The notes: generated by a model from the sequence alone, not told the origin. A stretch of DNA of 64,000 bases from Aselliscus stoliczkanus (GCA_033961575.1 CM066736.1:12309501-12373500), one strand, 5' to 3'; shown: positions 1 through 12,265, counted from the first letter of the stretch. A program made the numbers and translations.

Positions 1-583
1 ATAGATAGTCCATGTGAGCTATGTTCTGTTCCCTCTATTTATAACTTTTAAAACATGAAACTAACCAGAGTTTACCTTGTGCAATAACTTTTAAAGCAGT
101 ACATTTTTCTTCCCTTTTCAATAATAAACTTCTTAAAGGCAGGAATGGTCTTTTGGCTTTGTTCCCCTGAGCATAAAAGTCTTGACCGAAAGTTTCTCAG
201 TAAATATTCTCTGAATTCATTTCAACAATGTAGGAAGCAAACTCTATGGCATATACAAGTTGCCAACAATGTAAGTAAAGTTGTTTAATCCTCTAATTTT
301 TAGTCTGGTTAGTCAATCTTTTGAAAATATCTTTGCCCATTTTTGATGAACATACAAATCTCACGTTCTCTTTTTAAAAGATTTAAAAATTCAAAATAGC
401 CCCTGCACCCATTCTGAGTAGCACATCGCATCTGCAGCATCACTTTCTAGTATAAAAATGGGAGGAATGGTCATACTGTGATTAGAGCAAGCAGCAGCGA
501 ACACATCCTGTTCATGCTCCAATTGATTCAGGTTCCCTGGAATGTCCTGGTATAATATATGATATGCTGGCAAATTCCCAGGT

Positions 584-586
<3 letters not shown>

Positions 587-625
<39 letters not shown>
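587..625. repeat. (GT)n microsatellite
   Basis: An uninterrupted GT run of about 19 units. Confidence 0.98.
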
Positions 626-626
<1 letters not shown>

Positions 627-1080
627 ATGTTAGATTCCGCAGGGGAATGAGAAAGACAATGACAAAGCAAAGCATGGCAAAAGCTTAACATTTGGTGAAT
701 CTAGGTAGGAAGTAAGTGGGTCTTTTTGAATTCTAATTTTTCTGTGTGCTTGAAAAAAAAAAGACATGAGATGGAGAGAACAGCAGTCACCTCTCTTTAA
801 TTAAATAGCAGTTTAATTTTGACTTTGACAATATAGCAGCGAGGCCATCCATTTCACTTCTATACCTCAGTTTATTTTCTGGTAGGATGGGGGATAATTT
901 TACTGTCTTCACAGTTAAAGGACACAACATTTAATTGTTCCATATCAATTTTAACACTTTTTAAAATGCCCAAGTCCACCCTTCCCACTCCATTTTGTTT
1001 TCTTAATCTACTACCAATAGATATCAAGTAACCTTCCTGACATTTTTCTCCTTTGATTCTAAATGTAAGAAAAGTAGCCA

Positions 1081-1150
1081 CTGGCTTGGGAAGCCAGCGG
1101 CCCACACGAGGGCCAGTAGCACTGCCCTCAAAAAAAAAAAAAAGAAAAAA
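1081..1150 (+). mobile_element. S-form SINE, 5'-truncated
   Basis: It keeps only the CTGGCTTGGGAAGCCAGCGG to CACTGCCCTC part with an A tail. TSD AAAGTAGCCA lies on both sides. Confidence 0.85.
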
Positions 1151-1398
1151 AGTAGCCAAACTGCCATTGTCAGGAGCGTTTTCTCAACCCCCTGAGATCT
1201 TGCTTCCGGCATGTCTTCAGTTTGGCTCAAATGAACTTTTATAAAATTTTTCTATAGGTTTAGATGCTCTTTAGTCAACAACACCTAAACATTTAAAAAG
1301 AATGACTATTTTAAACCACATTTAGGGCACTACATCTAGAATAGCTATTATAAATTTAATGTAGATAGGCAGGCAGAACTGGGTCATTATATATACTA

Positions 1399-1512
1399 GT
1401 TTTTTGGGTTTTTTAAATTCTTTTTAGAGGGCAGTGTCACTGGCCATCATATGTGGGATCCAAACCGGGGCAGCTGCTGTCCCAAGCCAGCTCTTAACCA
1501 CTCGGCCGGCCC
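1399..1512 (-). mobile_element. S-form SINE, antisense
   Basis: GAGGGCAGTGTCACTGGCCA through ACTCGGCCGGCC is the inverse of the family head and body. Likely TSD is TCATTATA/CCATTATA. Confidence 0.85.
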
Positions 1513-1954
1513 TGGCCATTATAGATGAATATGGGTTCTGAACAACTGTAATACAGGAAGCAAAATCTGATCAAGGAATAAAGCCCCTGTTCTTTGGCTG
1601 GTACCCTGTATCGGAAAACAGACAAAACCCACCTATTTGACTGCCTTTAGGTAGGACATGCACTGTTTCCTATGCCACAGTTTTTTACTGCTTCTGTGGT
1701 CTTACATTCTCCAGCTTTACACATTTACCATATCTCTCTGGTCTTGAGTTTGCTACCCCTGTAAAGATTTTTCTTTCCTGTGATAAATAAGAATTTTTAA
1801 ATGAGCGATATTGGCCTCGGTCCTAGCAGAAGCGAACAAGGTAAAAAGTTGCTCTGAGAACTAGAACAGAAGGTGAAGGGCTTTAAGGCATGAGGTTTTA
1901 AAACATACCAGTCACTGGCTACATAAAGAGACATCATACTATGAGAACTATTGC

Positions 1955-2330
1955 TCCAGGGTCATGATGCTAAACCTTCCGTGATCTGGCCCTTCCTTAA
2001 TTTCCTGACTGCCTTCCATATCACTTTCTGCTGCCTTTTCGCCATACTTCAGCCACCTTGGCTTTCTTTTCCTTCCTCAGTGCTTCGCAGGGCTGGCTCC
2101 TTCCTGATTTCGAGATCTCGGTGCCAGTGGCACCTCCCAGACCACAGTTATGAAAGCACTTTCTCTCTCTCTCAGTGATTATCATCGCCCTGTTTAAACC
2201 ACCGAACTTGAACTTACCTGAAATTATTTTATTTGAGTGTTTGTATTTTTGTTGTTTCTGTCCTATCTGTCCTGTTCACTGCTATTATTCTCTCAGCAAA
2301 CATTCCTTATTATGTTCTTATACAGGAATC
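1955..2330 (+). repeat. L2 fragment
   Basis: CCTTCCGTGATCTGGCCCTT followed by a CTTTCTGCTGCC / CAGCCACCTTGGC pattern is a decayed L2 3' region. The short ORFs across it are incidental. Confidence 0.6.
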
Positions 2331-2433
2331 AATCACATGGTAAAATGTGATCTGCAAAATCCTACTAAGAACGCCACAGAATGTCATAATATTCATGAAT
2401 GTAGATAACATGGTTGGTCATGTCAGGTTAGAG

Positions 2434-2701
2434 CAGGGGTCGGCCAACTGCGGCTCGTAAGTCGCAGGCTCTGAAGTAAAACTGAAACTGAAAATAAAAC
2501 TATCATAATTTCATTTATAAAATTTTTAAAGGATACTCTTCACATAATGGTGATTATGTAAAAATCTACTTATGGCTCTCGAATAATTTTTAAATTGTTG
2601 TGAGGGACAGGATTGGCCCTTCCAGGGGTCGGCAAACTTTTGAGACAGAATGTAGCCAAAGAGCCGCATGTGGCTCGCGAGCTGCAGTTCGCCGAATCCT
2701 G
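2434..2701 (+). mobile_element. Non-autonomous hAT element, copy 1
   Basis: It begins CAGGGGTCGG and ends in a decayed complement (GCCGAATCCTG). It is flanked by an 8-bp duplication GGTTAGAG/GGTTAGAT, the hallmark of hAT. Length is 268 bp with no transposase. A second CAGGGGTCGGCAAACTTTTG lies internally near 2624. Confidence 0.88.
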
Positions 2702-2984
2702 GGTTAGATGACCAAATATAAGGTGCTTTCTATTTTAAACTCAACTCTTTCTCAGAAACAGGGAGTCACTCCATATCTCAATCCTTTCTAACAAAGTCTC
2801 TCAAATTCTAAGGTGTTCTCACAATTTCTTTTAAACAATAGATTATTGATTGGTGAAGACATATTAGTGGGAAATCACCCCCATTAATGCTACTTTGGAT
2901 GCTTACAGAGGTCACTAAAAATAAAAGGAAAGTTTAGCAACTATTCTTGAATGTATCATCCCCAAATTTTTAAGTACAACATTG

Positions 2985-3130
2985 GGAATTCTCACACTTT
3001 GATGTGCATCCATCACCTGAGTACCTTGGAGATTCTGAGCATCAGCAGGTCTGGGGGACGAAGATGCTCTATTTCTAATAAGCTCCCAGGTTACTCTGAG
3101 TGGTCCATGGACTCTATGGCTAGCAAGGCA
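2985..3130 (-). mobile_element. Old MER5-like hAT-Charlie fragment
   Basis: On the minus strand the sequence contains AACCTGGGAGCTTATTAGAA, then a CAGACCTGCTGATGCTCAGA-type stretch and GGTGATGGATGCACATCAAA. This is the layout I know for MER5 elements. Heavily diverged. Confidence 0.55.
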
Positions 3131-4229
3131 CATGATGAAGCTGTAAACAAGGCTCTTCCGCCACTATATTTTTATGATTTTAAAATGCATATTCACTTAC
3201 ATAGGAAAGGAGAAGAGCATGCTGGGCAGCTGAAAGCCCAGAGTTGGGGGTTTTCCATGAAGGTATTATGTTAATTTACCCTGGTCCCCCATAAATTCAA
3301 GTCCGTTATAAAACGAGGTTTTTTTCAAGGCAACACCTTTAATCAGAATTAACTACTAGACTTAAATAAAAGGAAAAGCAAATTAATTTAAATCTCCATT
3401 CTCTATTTCCCAATGCTCCAAATAATTTCATTTTAATCAGTATACAAAGAAGCGTTCAAGTTAGAATGGGTGCCCTAGTTTTGGCAGTAAAATTTGGGCA
3501 GTTTTCCTAGTTAAAATGTTTTTTTCATCTTCTAAAATCTTGCCGTTTCTCAGTAGGTCATTAACTTATACTATAATTTTTAAATACATAGGTTATACTG
3601 GTCCTAGTTTTCTTAAGACCAGTTAAAGATTACATAAGATTAAACTGAAAGGATAATTATACAAAAAAAGTTAAACCAAAAATAGGATCCCTCAAGTATG
3701 TAAAACATTAAAGTCTTCTCAAACCTCTGAAAAACATTCACTTGTTTTAGCACTTTGTACTCCCTTCATATAGGTAAACTTCTCCCAATTTAATACAAAA
3801 CACAGACTCAAAACCTTTTGCTTTTCACAGTTATACTGAGATCAGAATATAGTACTCATTTAATAAAAAGATAATAGCCTCATAATGGCAAATCAAAAAA
3901 GGTCCATACGTGTTTTGAGATGCCTTTTTATAGGCCTAAGATAATTAAGGTTTCTCACAGTTTTGTGAACTCTTATTAACAGAGGTCTATTTGTGTTCAG
4001 TTTAAATTAGTAAAGGTTATTTTTTATTTATTCTTTGTTCCTGATAACTAGGAAAAGAAAAAAGAAAAAAAACCCAAACAGTTACAATATAAGTGTTTTC
4101 CTGCAGTCTCCGTTGAGGGAGTCAACCTGTTTTGATAGAGCTCAGTTTAGGAGCAGTGAGTATTTCTGCTTTTTTTCCCACCCACCCTCTTACCCCTGTA
4201 ATTAAAGCCTAATAAGTACAAATCAAGCA
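3131..4229. other. Unique intronic sequence
   Basis: AT-rich, with no gene or repeat that I can name. Confidence 0.5.
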
Positions 4230-4730
4230 GGATTACCGGGCAAGAGCCATTTCATGGCGGTATGAATTGCTTCAGTGCTCGTTCTAGAATATCAGCTGAG
4301 AAACATTATCGAAGGAAATGAAGGCGATTCCTTGGCTGATAAGGAAATTGTACAGAATCTCTTTAGAACTCGAAACAGCAAGCTCAGTAATGCAAATGTC
4401 CCGCGTCCTTGGAGAACAACAATCTCCCCATTTACTATTTAGCAAAGGCTGAAAGAGCAGGACCAAAGCTCTAAAAATGGCAGGTGTAAGAGGAAGTCTC
4501 TCCCCTGCTCAGCACCATCCCAAATTTGCATCTGTCCGATGGGTAACTTCCAAAACTCCGAGAAAGCCAACATGAGCTGAATATCAAACGACAAAAGAGA
4601 GAATTCTGAGAGACTGTGTGCTTGTGTGAGGCTGTGGGTGGAGCACGGAAGAGGCGAGGATGAAGCACAGGGAACAAAAATCTCCCAAACCTATAAGACA
4701 CGCACCCTAAGTAAAGATGAATTCAGAGCA
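4230..4730. promoter_or_regulatory. Candidate regulatory element with two perfect octamers
   Basis: This is a unique, CpG-containing block in an AT-rich intron. ATGCAAAT lies at 4390-4397 and its inverse ATTTGCAT at 4524-4531, 127 bp apart. Octamers are POU/OCT-factor sites. Enhancer function is an inference from motif density only. Confidence 0.3.
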
Positions 4731-5078
4731 AGCTTTCTAAACAATCTCCTCATGTCAAATATACATGCTCAGAAAAACCTGTAGTAGATTGAAGGGTATT
4801 TTGCCGATTGTTCTTTTCTTTCTGATTTCTGTTATTTCTGCTTTTCCACAATTATATGTGTCTGTGGTCTAATCATTTCCTCATTCTCTGCTCATCTTGG
4901 TCCATTCTTAGCACCCTCCCTTCCTCTTTTCTTTTTTTTTTTACCTCCCTCACTTAGCCAGAAATGACCCAAACCAGTTCTCCTTCCAGTACTGATATTT
5001 TAGTCCGTTTTACATTTGGATGCCCTCTCCACTGTGACTACACCTGTGTTTCCTTGGTGCTTCATCAATGTTAGATAG

Positions 5079-5161
5079 TATTGGGTTGTCGGCAAAGTCA
5101 TGACACATTTTTGCAACGAAAACCAGAAAAAATACGTCATGACTTTTCAGACAGCCCAATA
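5079..5161 (+). mobile_element. Palindromic mariner-like miniature element, copy 1
   Basis: The element is about 79 bp between TA duplications. It opens TTGGGTTGTCGGCAAAGTCA and closes with the imperfect inverse GACTTTTCAGACAGCCCAA, giving inverted ends of about 24 bp. There is no room for a transposase. TA target and short palindromic structure suit a Tc1/mariner MITE. I do not know a family name. Confidence 0.85.
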
Positions 5162-6305
5162 TAATGCCACAATAGCTGCAAATGTCACCATCAGGAAGGC
5201 TTGATTACAGTGGCAAAGAGGAGGAAACATCAAAGTAAAATAGCTGATGAAAGCCAAAAAAAAAAAAAATCCTAGCACTTAAGAGTCCCTGGTACAAAGG
5301 AAGTTCGATAATGGAAGTTTGCTTAAGTGTTCTGCTGAAATTTTAAGGACCTTTGTCACCACAAGCAACCTAGTACTTTGTAGCTAGGAGAATTCATGAA
5401 TGGTGATTCAGCAAAGACACTTATATTTTTTAATTTGCAGTTATTAAAACCTGAAGTTGTGGTCAGACTACGTCAGAGTCCAAAGCATAACAAGAATGAG
5501 TGCATTGGAAGAAAGGCTGGAATGATCATATTCTTTTCCTCACAGACTACACTCCTTTAACTTTCACATTCCTGATGAACAAAATGTGAATAAATTCAAG
5601 TGCTTCTTTTACAATAAATATCTATGTGCTTTCTGACATTTTTCTGGTAGCTGTCTTTGTCATACGTCTTCCCTATTACTCATCTCTAAGTGGGGGAAAT
5701 AAAACAAAGCATGCCTTTTTGCACAGATCAAGGCAGGAAATGAGAGTGACCCGTGTTGTCCTCAAACGTTGGTTGGTGATAACCACAGTTGGTTGGAGGG
5801 GCCGGCAGGCAGAGGGAAAATGTCAGCAGGGGAAAAAGATATAACAGGTGGAGCGCCCCAGGTCTCACAGTGAAGGACCGTGTGGGTTTTGTCACTCTCT
5901 TACCTCTACTGCCAACTGCAGAAGGCAGTTTAAGCATGCTCGTTAAAAACAGTATCTCGGATGCAAGATCACCTGTGTCTGAACGGGTGCCGCTGCCTCT
6001 GACTCACAGCATTGGTCAAGAAGCTGAACTTCGCCATGTCTCCATTTTCCCAGGATAAACAGGGAGAATACAAATACCCATACTTCATAGGTTGGTACAA
6101 GAATTACATGAGAACCTTTAAATAGAAGGCTCACTGTCCCACGTTAAATCACGCTTAATAAATTTGCTAGCTGTTATTGCTAATACAAATAAACGGCAGT
6201 TCCTGTTTCCACGTGTATTGCTTCTATAAATGGCATGTTCTTAGAGAAACAGGGATAATGCCTTTCTAACTCCTCAAAGCATCTTATGTTAAATATGTCA
6301 CATAT
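5162..6305. other. Unique intronic sequence with a CpG-containing block
   Basis: Between about 5740 and 6060 the base composition is more balanced, with several CpGs and open frames of 63-89 codons on both strands that show no domain. Otherwise nothing is recognised. Confidence 0.4.
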
Positions 6306-6319
6306 TGTAGCCCATTCTT

Positions 6320-6770
6320 TTCTTTTCTTTTTTTTTTTTTTAAAGGTTTTATTGGGCAATTGGGGCAGGGGAGCAACATTGGGGAATCGGGGAAGGGGAA
6401 CAGACAAGTTGCTGTCTTTTTGTTCTTCAGTCTAGTTGTGGAGGATGTTGCTTCACTGGCCCATGTTGGTATTATCATTGTGCTCTTCCCAGATGAGGCA
6501 GATGGGTCGCCGGCCTCTGGATGGTCACTCACCGCTGCTATTGGCTGCTCACACTGGCTGCCAGCCACTCACTGTAGCCTATGGCAGCCCACTGCAGAAG
6601 AGGCTGCAGCCTACACAGTCATCGGGGCTCATACAGCCCAGCTCCAAGTGGAGCTGTTGTTCACCATCTTAGCTGTAAAGGGCAGTGGCATTGGCCCTCA
6701 TATGTGGGATCCGTACCGGGGCTGCTGGCGTCCCAAGCCAGCTCTTAACCACTGCGCCACTCGGCCGGCT
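6320..6770 (-). mobile_element. L-form SINE, antisense to the window (sense to inferred TAOK3)
   Basis: It is full length and inverted, with an exact TSD TGTAGCCCATTCTT at 6306-6319 and 6770-6783. Its TTTTATTGGG is the inverse of a CCCAATAAAA signal. It is the only AATAAA-bearing SINE in this orientation here. The 141-codon frame across it is repeat-derived. Confidence 0.92.
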
Positions 6771-6783
6771 GTAGCCCATTCTT

Positions 6784-7620
6784 GAAGAAGACAGTCACAC
6801 CGTTGACTTTCAGAAAGATGGCTTGCCGAGCTGCAGATGCTTGCCCTTGGATAAATCCAAAATGAAGAGAGAATGCGGTGGCAGACCCTGCCCCTTGGTC
6901 ACCTGCCTAACGGCCCTGACTTGCCATCATTCCGTCGGCAGAACAATGCTCTGCCCGGAGATACGGGGTGAGCCTTACCTGGTACGAGCCAGTTATGGTA
7001 ACCTGAACTGCCAGTGACTGGCCTAGGGGTAAGCATGTGACCCAGTTCTGCCCAATGGAGCTGGGGTGGGGGGGCAGTGTCGGCTGGGGGCTTCTGAATA
7101 AGTACCTAGCAAAACCAAAACCTTCCCTATAAAATCTTCGCTATGTGTAGGAAGAATTGGTAACTTAGCAGTGCTTGTCGTTTCTCCAGTATGTAAGATT
7201 CTGGCAAACAGTTTCAAGGAAGGAATAATGACATCGCCCAGGCTGACTTTTCCACCTGTGGGAATCATACTGTATCAGGTGATGTGAGTTAGGATAAGGA
7301 AATGGAAAAGGGAAGGAAGTGAAAGATGGCTTCAAGTCTGAGTGACTGGGAGGATGTCACTGACTAAATCACTAAAAGGGAGTCCGGTTTGAGGTAATAC
7401 TGATGAGATGTATTTTACGGAGGCTGAATTCAACATGATATAGCAAGATGGCCAGTGCAGGCAGTTGGAGAAATGGAATAGAATGTGAATTCCTAAAGGC
7501 ATTGATTTCAATATCACTAGCATACAACCGCCACCTGAAATCCGGAGAATGGATGGACTCGAATAAGAGAGAGAAGTGTGCAAAGAAAGAGCAGAGAGCA
7601 AATATCGGAGTCCTCCAGAC
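6784..7620. other. Unique intronic sequence
   Basis: Moderate GC content, with short open frames and no recognisable product. No repeat named. Confidence 0.45.
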
Positions 7621-7910
7621 CAGGGGTCTGCAAACTTTTGAGACAGAAGAGCCGCCACGGGTCAGCAAACTGTGGCTCGCGAGCCACAGGCTTTGAAGTA
7701 AAATTGAAAACTAAAAGTTTCATTTGTAAAATTTTTAAAGGATAATATTCATATAGTGGTGATTATATAAAAATATATTTGTGGCTCTCGAATAATTTTT
7801 AAATTGTTGTGAGGGACAGGATTGGCTCTTCCAGGGGTTGGCAAACTTCTGAGACGGAAGGTACCCAAAGAGCCGCATGTGGTTCGCAAGCCGCAGTTTG
7901 CCGACCCCTG
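7621..7910 (+). mobile_element. Non-autonomous hAT element, copy 2
   Basis: Same family as the element at 2434. The right end CCGACCCCTG is intact and the left end reads CAGGGGTCTG. The likely 8-bp duplication is CTCCAGAC/GTCTAGAC (6 of 8). It carries about 40 extra bases at the left end, which repeat the terminal motif and suggest a re-arranged end. Confidence 0.85.
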
Positions 7911-7929
7911 GTCTAGACCAATCTCAAGG

Positions 7930-8090
7930 TGGCTTTACCACGTACTAGCTGATGGTATGAGCTTGATAAGTCACTAAGGAGTTCTAAATCTCATTTTCCT
8001 CATCTGTAAAAGAGAAATAACTACCATATCAAGTGGCTGTGCGAAATAAACGATATAATGAATATAAAGCCTTTAGCACAAAGACTAATA
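7930..8090 (-). repeat. MIR-like fragment
   Basis: CTCATTTTCCTCATCTGTAA with the preceding GCTTGATAAGTCACTAAGGA is the MIR core. Confidence 0.6.
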
Positions 8091-10650
8091 TATAAGCTCT
8101 TCAGCGTATGTGTGAGGTCAAAAGGAGGAAGACCCATGAAGGGAGCCAGGGAAGTGACAGGTACACTCACACATGGAACAAATCAAAGCACAGGGAGCAC
8201 GCGTTCAGCTGGAATAGAAACAACAGAGTATCAAGTCAAATTCAATTCAAATTCAGCCAACATTTGTTGAGGACTTTCTCGTGTCAGGCATTAGGAAATG
8301 CTTCCATTTATCTCAACTGATATAATGCAAGGTGGGAGATTGTCCAAAAAGATCAAGTGGGCAAGTTAAATAAAGATTTAGACAAGACCGCTAAAACTGG
8401 CAAAAGGGAAATAAAGCAATCTTTGAGAAAAATGTTTTAGTTTGCAGGCATGGGGTTGGGTTGGGAAAGAGGGAAAAAGGAAACAATCAGGGGGAACGCT
8501 TTATACCCGTGTGCACCAGGGTAAAAAGAAAAAGAGTAGCAGGGTCAAGTACAGGTTTTTGTAGATAAATGGAGGTCTGTGCTTGCCTGAAGGAAAGAGG
8601 GGAGGGGCCAGTGGAAAGGAAGAGACCAGGACAGCTAATACTTAGTCATTCTTTTGAAACTGTGCCAAAGCAAGAAATACTTAAGATACACACGAAAAGA
8701 AAACATTGTCAACACATATTTGGTCACTCAACGGATGAACAACCATTCAACGCCAATAACTTCATAGACTTGGTTTTATAAAGAGACAGGGGAACAGAGA
8801 GACACTTTTTTTTTTTTTTAAACTGTGATGACTTCTCAAGATTTTACGAGGCTACAGCAAAATTGTTTTCTACAAGTGAAAATCCCATTATCACAAATAC
8901 CATTCTGTACAAGTATTCTTCATAACTGCACAAAGCATGTGCTGAGACCTCAAGAGGATTAAATAGAACTGTGCGCTACTATCAGTGATAATATCTTCCA
9001 TACCCCATTTTATCTCAAGGGCTCAATGACCCTACCCCAAAATCCCCAACATGCTTCTAGAACACCTACCCAAACCAATAAAACATCCAGGACTAGCAAA
9101 GAGATAATCGAAGTACCTGACACCCTTCTCATTCCTTTACTGAATTCCTTTCACTTATTCCTTCTAGAGAGAAGAGCTTGACCTTGTTTCAACTTCAGGT
9201 TCTACACACTAACAGGATTTCAATTTTTTTTAAAAAGGTATTATAAACCCTACCCACCCTTCTTTAACTTGCAACCTCCAGCCGTGCCCTGTCCAGCTTC
9301 TCTGCGTTTTCGCTCCATAGTATTTACCACCTCATAACACACTATGTACTCTACGTAATTTGTGTCTTTTGTCTTCCTCTTCTAGAATGTAAACTCTATA
9401 AGGGCAGGTTTTTAGTGTTTGTTCACTGTTTCATCTCTATGTTTCATAGATAGAACCCCTGCAAAAAATAGTTGATGAAAGGCTACATAAATCAAATCCA
9501 GTACAACAAAAAGTTTGTGAAAAAATGTCGTTTGCATTGACTTTATGTACCAGTTTTCCTGTGTTAATGTTACTTTACAAATCTCATATTATTTCATATG
9601 AATTGGTTTGTCTCAATTAGATTATATCTTTCCAGAAGATGGCTTCACATATTATTTCTTAATTATTTCCTTATTGCTCTCATATTTTAAATGTTAGCTA
9701 ATAAATACAGTAAACTCTCCTTAATGATCCTGGTCCTGCCCTTCCCTTTTGCTTCCTCATACCAACCTCACTTTGATGAAGCGAGTTTGGCGCCGTTTCA
9801 GCCAAGTCATTCTCCACACTAGTTTGTTATGAAGTGATTGAATAACTATGGCTTTAAGTTGTTGAAATGGCAAGCAGTGTTTTTCAAATGAAATTCTTTT
9901 GTGAGTTTCCAATGCAATAAAATAGTTCAGTGATTCAACTGGCTGAATTACATTTCATTCACTTACAGGGAAATTCCACTAAAGAAAGCCTACTCCTCTT
10001 TTATTGTTTCTCTCCAGAAATTTCACATTTGGTGATATTTCTCATACTAAGCACGAGAACCCTTAAAGGTATCAGACATAGGGAACAGACATAGGTTGTC
10101 TGGATATGGCTAAGTACAAAATACATTAACCAAAAAGAGGCCTTCATGAGTTGGTCCTGAATTAATTGCCTCTTCCTATCTAGGAATGGCATTTGATTAT
10201 TTCTTCCTAAACCAGTTCAGGAAAATAACCACAATTTATAATTACAAGTAAGGAACTCCCTAGATATTGTTCAACAAGTTTGCATGGTTGGAATGTTTTC
10301 TAAAAATGAATGTAATTGGAAATTAGGACAATGTTAAAATGATCCTCTGATAAACATCATCTCCATTGCTTTAAGGCTTTTGAGTTTTGAAAGTCATGCG
10401 AATACAACCTGTATTTCAGTTTGTTTTCATTCGTGGCATTTTAAACCATTTGTTCAGACAACGTTCTCAAATCTTGATGTGTAATAAATTTAGGAAAACT
10501 GTACATAAAGGGATTTTAAGAATTTCCATGCAAGAATATGTTATAGTGAATTTCTCATTTTCAGTTAATTGACAGGCATATGGCAAACCAGAAAGTGCAT
10601 GACACCTGAAGTTAGACAAGCATATGCTTAAATCTTACTTTCCTACTTAC
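8091..10650. other. Mostly unique intronic sequence
   Basis: Apart from the L2 piece at 9280-9480 and an A/T run near 8806, I see nothing that can be named. Confidence 0.45.
9280..9480 (+). repeat. L2 3'-end fragment
   Basis: TAGAATGTAAACTCTATAAG and GGGCAGGTTTTTAGTGTTTG are a typical L2 3' end. A weaker similar fragment may lie at 120-230. Confidence 0.6.
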
Positions 10651-10735
10651 TACTGGGTTGTTGGAAAAGTCATGACTCATTTTTGCAATGAAAAACATAG
10701 AAAAAATACGTCATGACTTTTCTAACAACCCAATA
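10651..10735 (+). mobile_element. Palindromic mariner-like miniature element, copy 2
   Basis: Same family and orientation as the copy at 5079. It starts TACTGGGTTGTTGGAAAAG and ends TTTCTAACAACCCAATA. Confidence 0.85.
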
Positions 10736-10829
10736 GTATTGCCTTCAGCCAAGTACTTGGAAAGCCAACCACAGTTGAGAGTACAGAGTTTTGATTAAAG
10801 CAGAGCTGTATTTCTAGTTCCAGGTTTAG

Positions 10830-11000
10830 CTATATGATCATGGATGGTCAACTCTCCAAGGTTCAGTTTTTTTGTCTTTAAAATGAACATAATAAACATA
10901 CATAACTCAAAGGAGGATTTATTGTGAGGCTTTAATAAGATAGTGCATAGGAAATGCTAAGACAAGGTGGCTGACCCAGAATAAGCATTCAATAGACTTC
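10830..11000 (-). repeat. MIR-like fragment
   Basis: ATCATGGATGGTCAACTCTC, a GTCTTTAAAATGAACATAAT stretch and ATAAGCATTCAATAGAC fit a decayed MIR. Confidence 0.5.
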
Positions 11001-11176
11001 GTTACTACTAATAAAGTAATTAAATGTGATAGTCTGTCTAGAGCATATATATAAAATATGAAGTATTTAACTGTTAAATTTTTGCTTTTCTATATATGTC
11101 AAAAAATGGGCTCAATTTCCCATTATCAAATTATTTCCCCCTGATGTTCTGGGTATAGCAATAACATTCATATTAC

Positions 11177-11260
11177 TACTGGGTTGTCGAAAAAGTCATG
11201 ACATTTTTTTCTATGTTTTTTGTTGCAAAAATGCGACATGACTTTTCCGACAATCCAATA
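11177..11260 (-). mobile_element. Palindromic mariner-like miniature element, copy 3
   Basis: Same family in the opposite orientation, as shown by the TTTTTTGTTGCAAAAATGCG centre. TA is present at both ends. Confidence 0.85.
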
Positions 11261-11324
11261 TATTAGAACTAAGGACCACAGCACTCTTTGATGGATGTTT
11301 AAAATTTTGTTGTAGGAACTACTT

Positions 11325-11460
11325 TTTTTTTTAGCTGAGCCATCCTGCCACCTGTTGGCAGCTCAGCAGCAGCTCTTCTCGGGCTGGGCATTGAACTGCT
11401 GTTGCTCAGAGCTCAGCTCGCATCTTGAGTGAGCTCTTAACCAACTGAGCCACTCAGCCA
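11325..11460 (-). mobile_element. C-form SINE head, truncated, antisense
   Basis: Inverse of TGGCTGAGTGGCTCAGTTGG, followed by a second partial tRNA-like unit and an A tail. TSD GGAACTACTTTT/AGAACTACTTTT. Confidence 0.8.
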
Positions 11461-11546
11461 AGAACTACTTTTAAGTGATTTTTTTAATCCTCTGTTTGCT
11501 CAAGAGGACATCAAGTTTTCCAAAAATAATAAAGAATGTATAAAGG

Positions 11547-11650
11547 GGGCCGGCCGAGTGGTTAAGAGCTGGCTTGGGATGTCAGCAGCCCCGGTTCGGA
11601 TCCCACATATGAGGGCCAGTGACACTGCCCTCTAAAAAAAAAAAAAAAAA
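11547..11650 (+). mobile_element. S-form SINE, outermost member of a nest
   Basis: Its left TSD AAAGAATGTATAAAGG (11531-11546) recurs only at 12289-12304, after two later SINEs that landed in its tail. Confidence 0.9.
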
Positions 11651-11668
11651 ATTAAAGAAGAGCCAATA

Positions 11669-12122
11669 GGGCCGGCCGAGTGGCGCATTGGTTAAGCGCT
11701 GGTTTTGGGATGCCAGCGGCCCCGGTTCGGACCCCACATGAGGGCCAGTGACACTGCCCTCTACAGCTAACAGCAGCTCCACCTGGAGCTGGGCTGTGCG
11801 AGCCCCGGTGATGGTGTGGGATGCAGCTCCTGCTGCAGTGGGCTGCCATAGGCTACAGTGGGTGGCCCGCAGCCAGCGTGAGCAGCTGGCAGCCAAGCGT
11901 GAGCTGCCAATAGCCGCGATGAGCGACATCCAGAGGCCGGCGACCTATCTGCCTCATCTGGGAGGAGCGCAATGACGATACCAACAGTGAGGCAACGTCC
12001 TCCGCAACTAAACTGAAGAACAAGAAGACAGTAGCTTGTCTGTTCCCCTTCCCCGATTCCCCAGTGCTGTTCCCCTCCACCAAATCCCCAATAAAATCTT
12101 TAAAAAAAAAAAAAAAAAAAAA
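11669..12122 (+). mobile_element. L-form SINE inside the nest
   Basis: Full length with a CCAATAAAATCTTT tail and a long A run. TSD GAGCCAATA at 11660 and 12125. Frames of 75-115 codons on either strand are SINE translations. Confidence 0.92.
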
Positions 12123-12142
12123 GGAGAGCCAATAAAATATTT

Positions 12143-12265
12143 ATTTCATTTCTTTCTTTCTTTTTTAAGAGGGCAGTGTCACTGGCCCTCATATGTGGGA
12201 TCCGAACCGGGGCTGCTGACATCCCAAGCCAGCTCTTAACCACCGTGCCACTTGGCTGGCCCTGC
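12143..12265 (-). mobile_element. S-form SINE, antisense, inside the nest
   Basis: GAGGGCAGTGTCACTGGCCC to CCACTTGGCTGGCC, inverted. Likely TSD AATAAAATATTT/ATTAAAATATTT. Confidence 0.85.

Noticed and set aside
2951..3274. 107-codon + strand frame
   Set aside because: It overlaps a MER5-like fossil transposon, which explains the sequence.
6360..6785. 141-codon + strand frame
   Set aside because: It is the inverted L-form SINE read through. Similar frames appear at 12486-12947, 21315-21839 and 36603-36998.
11547..11600. Possible true tRNA genes, from perfect A and B boxes in SINE heads
   Set aside because: All such heads are followed by SINE bodies, A tails and target duplications. None has a complete acceptor stem.
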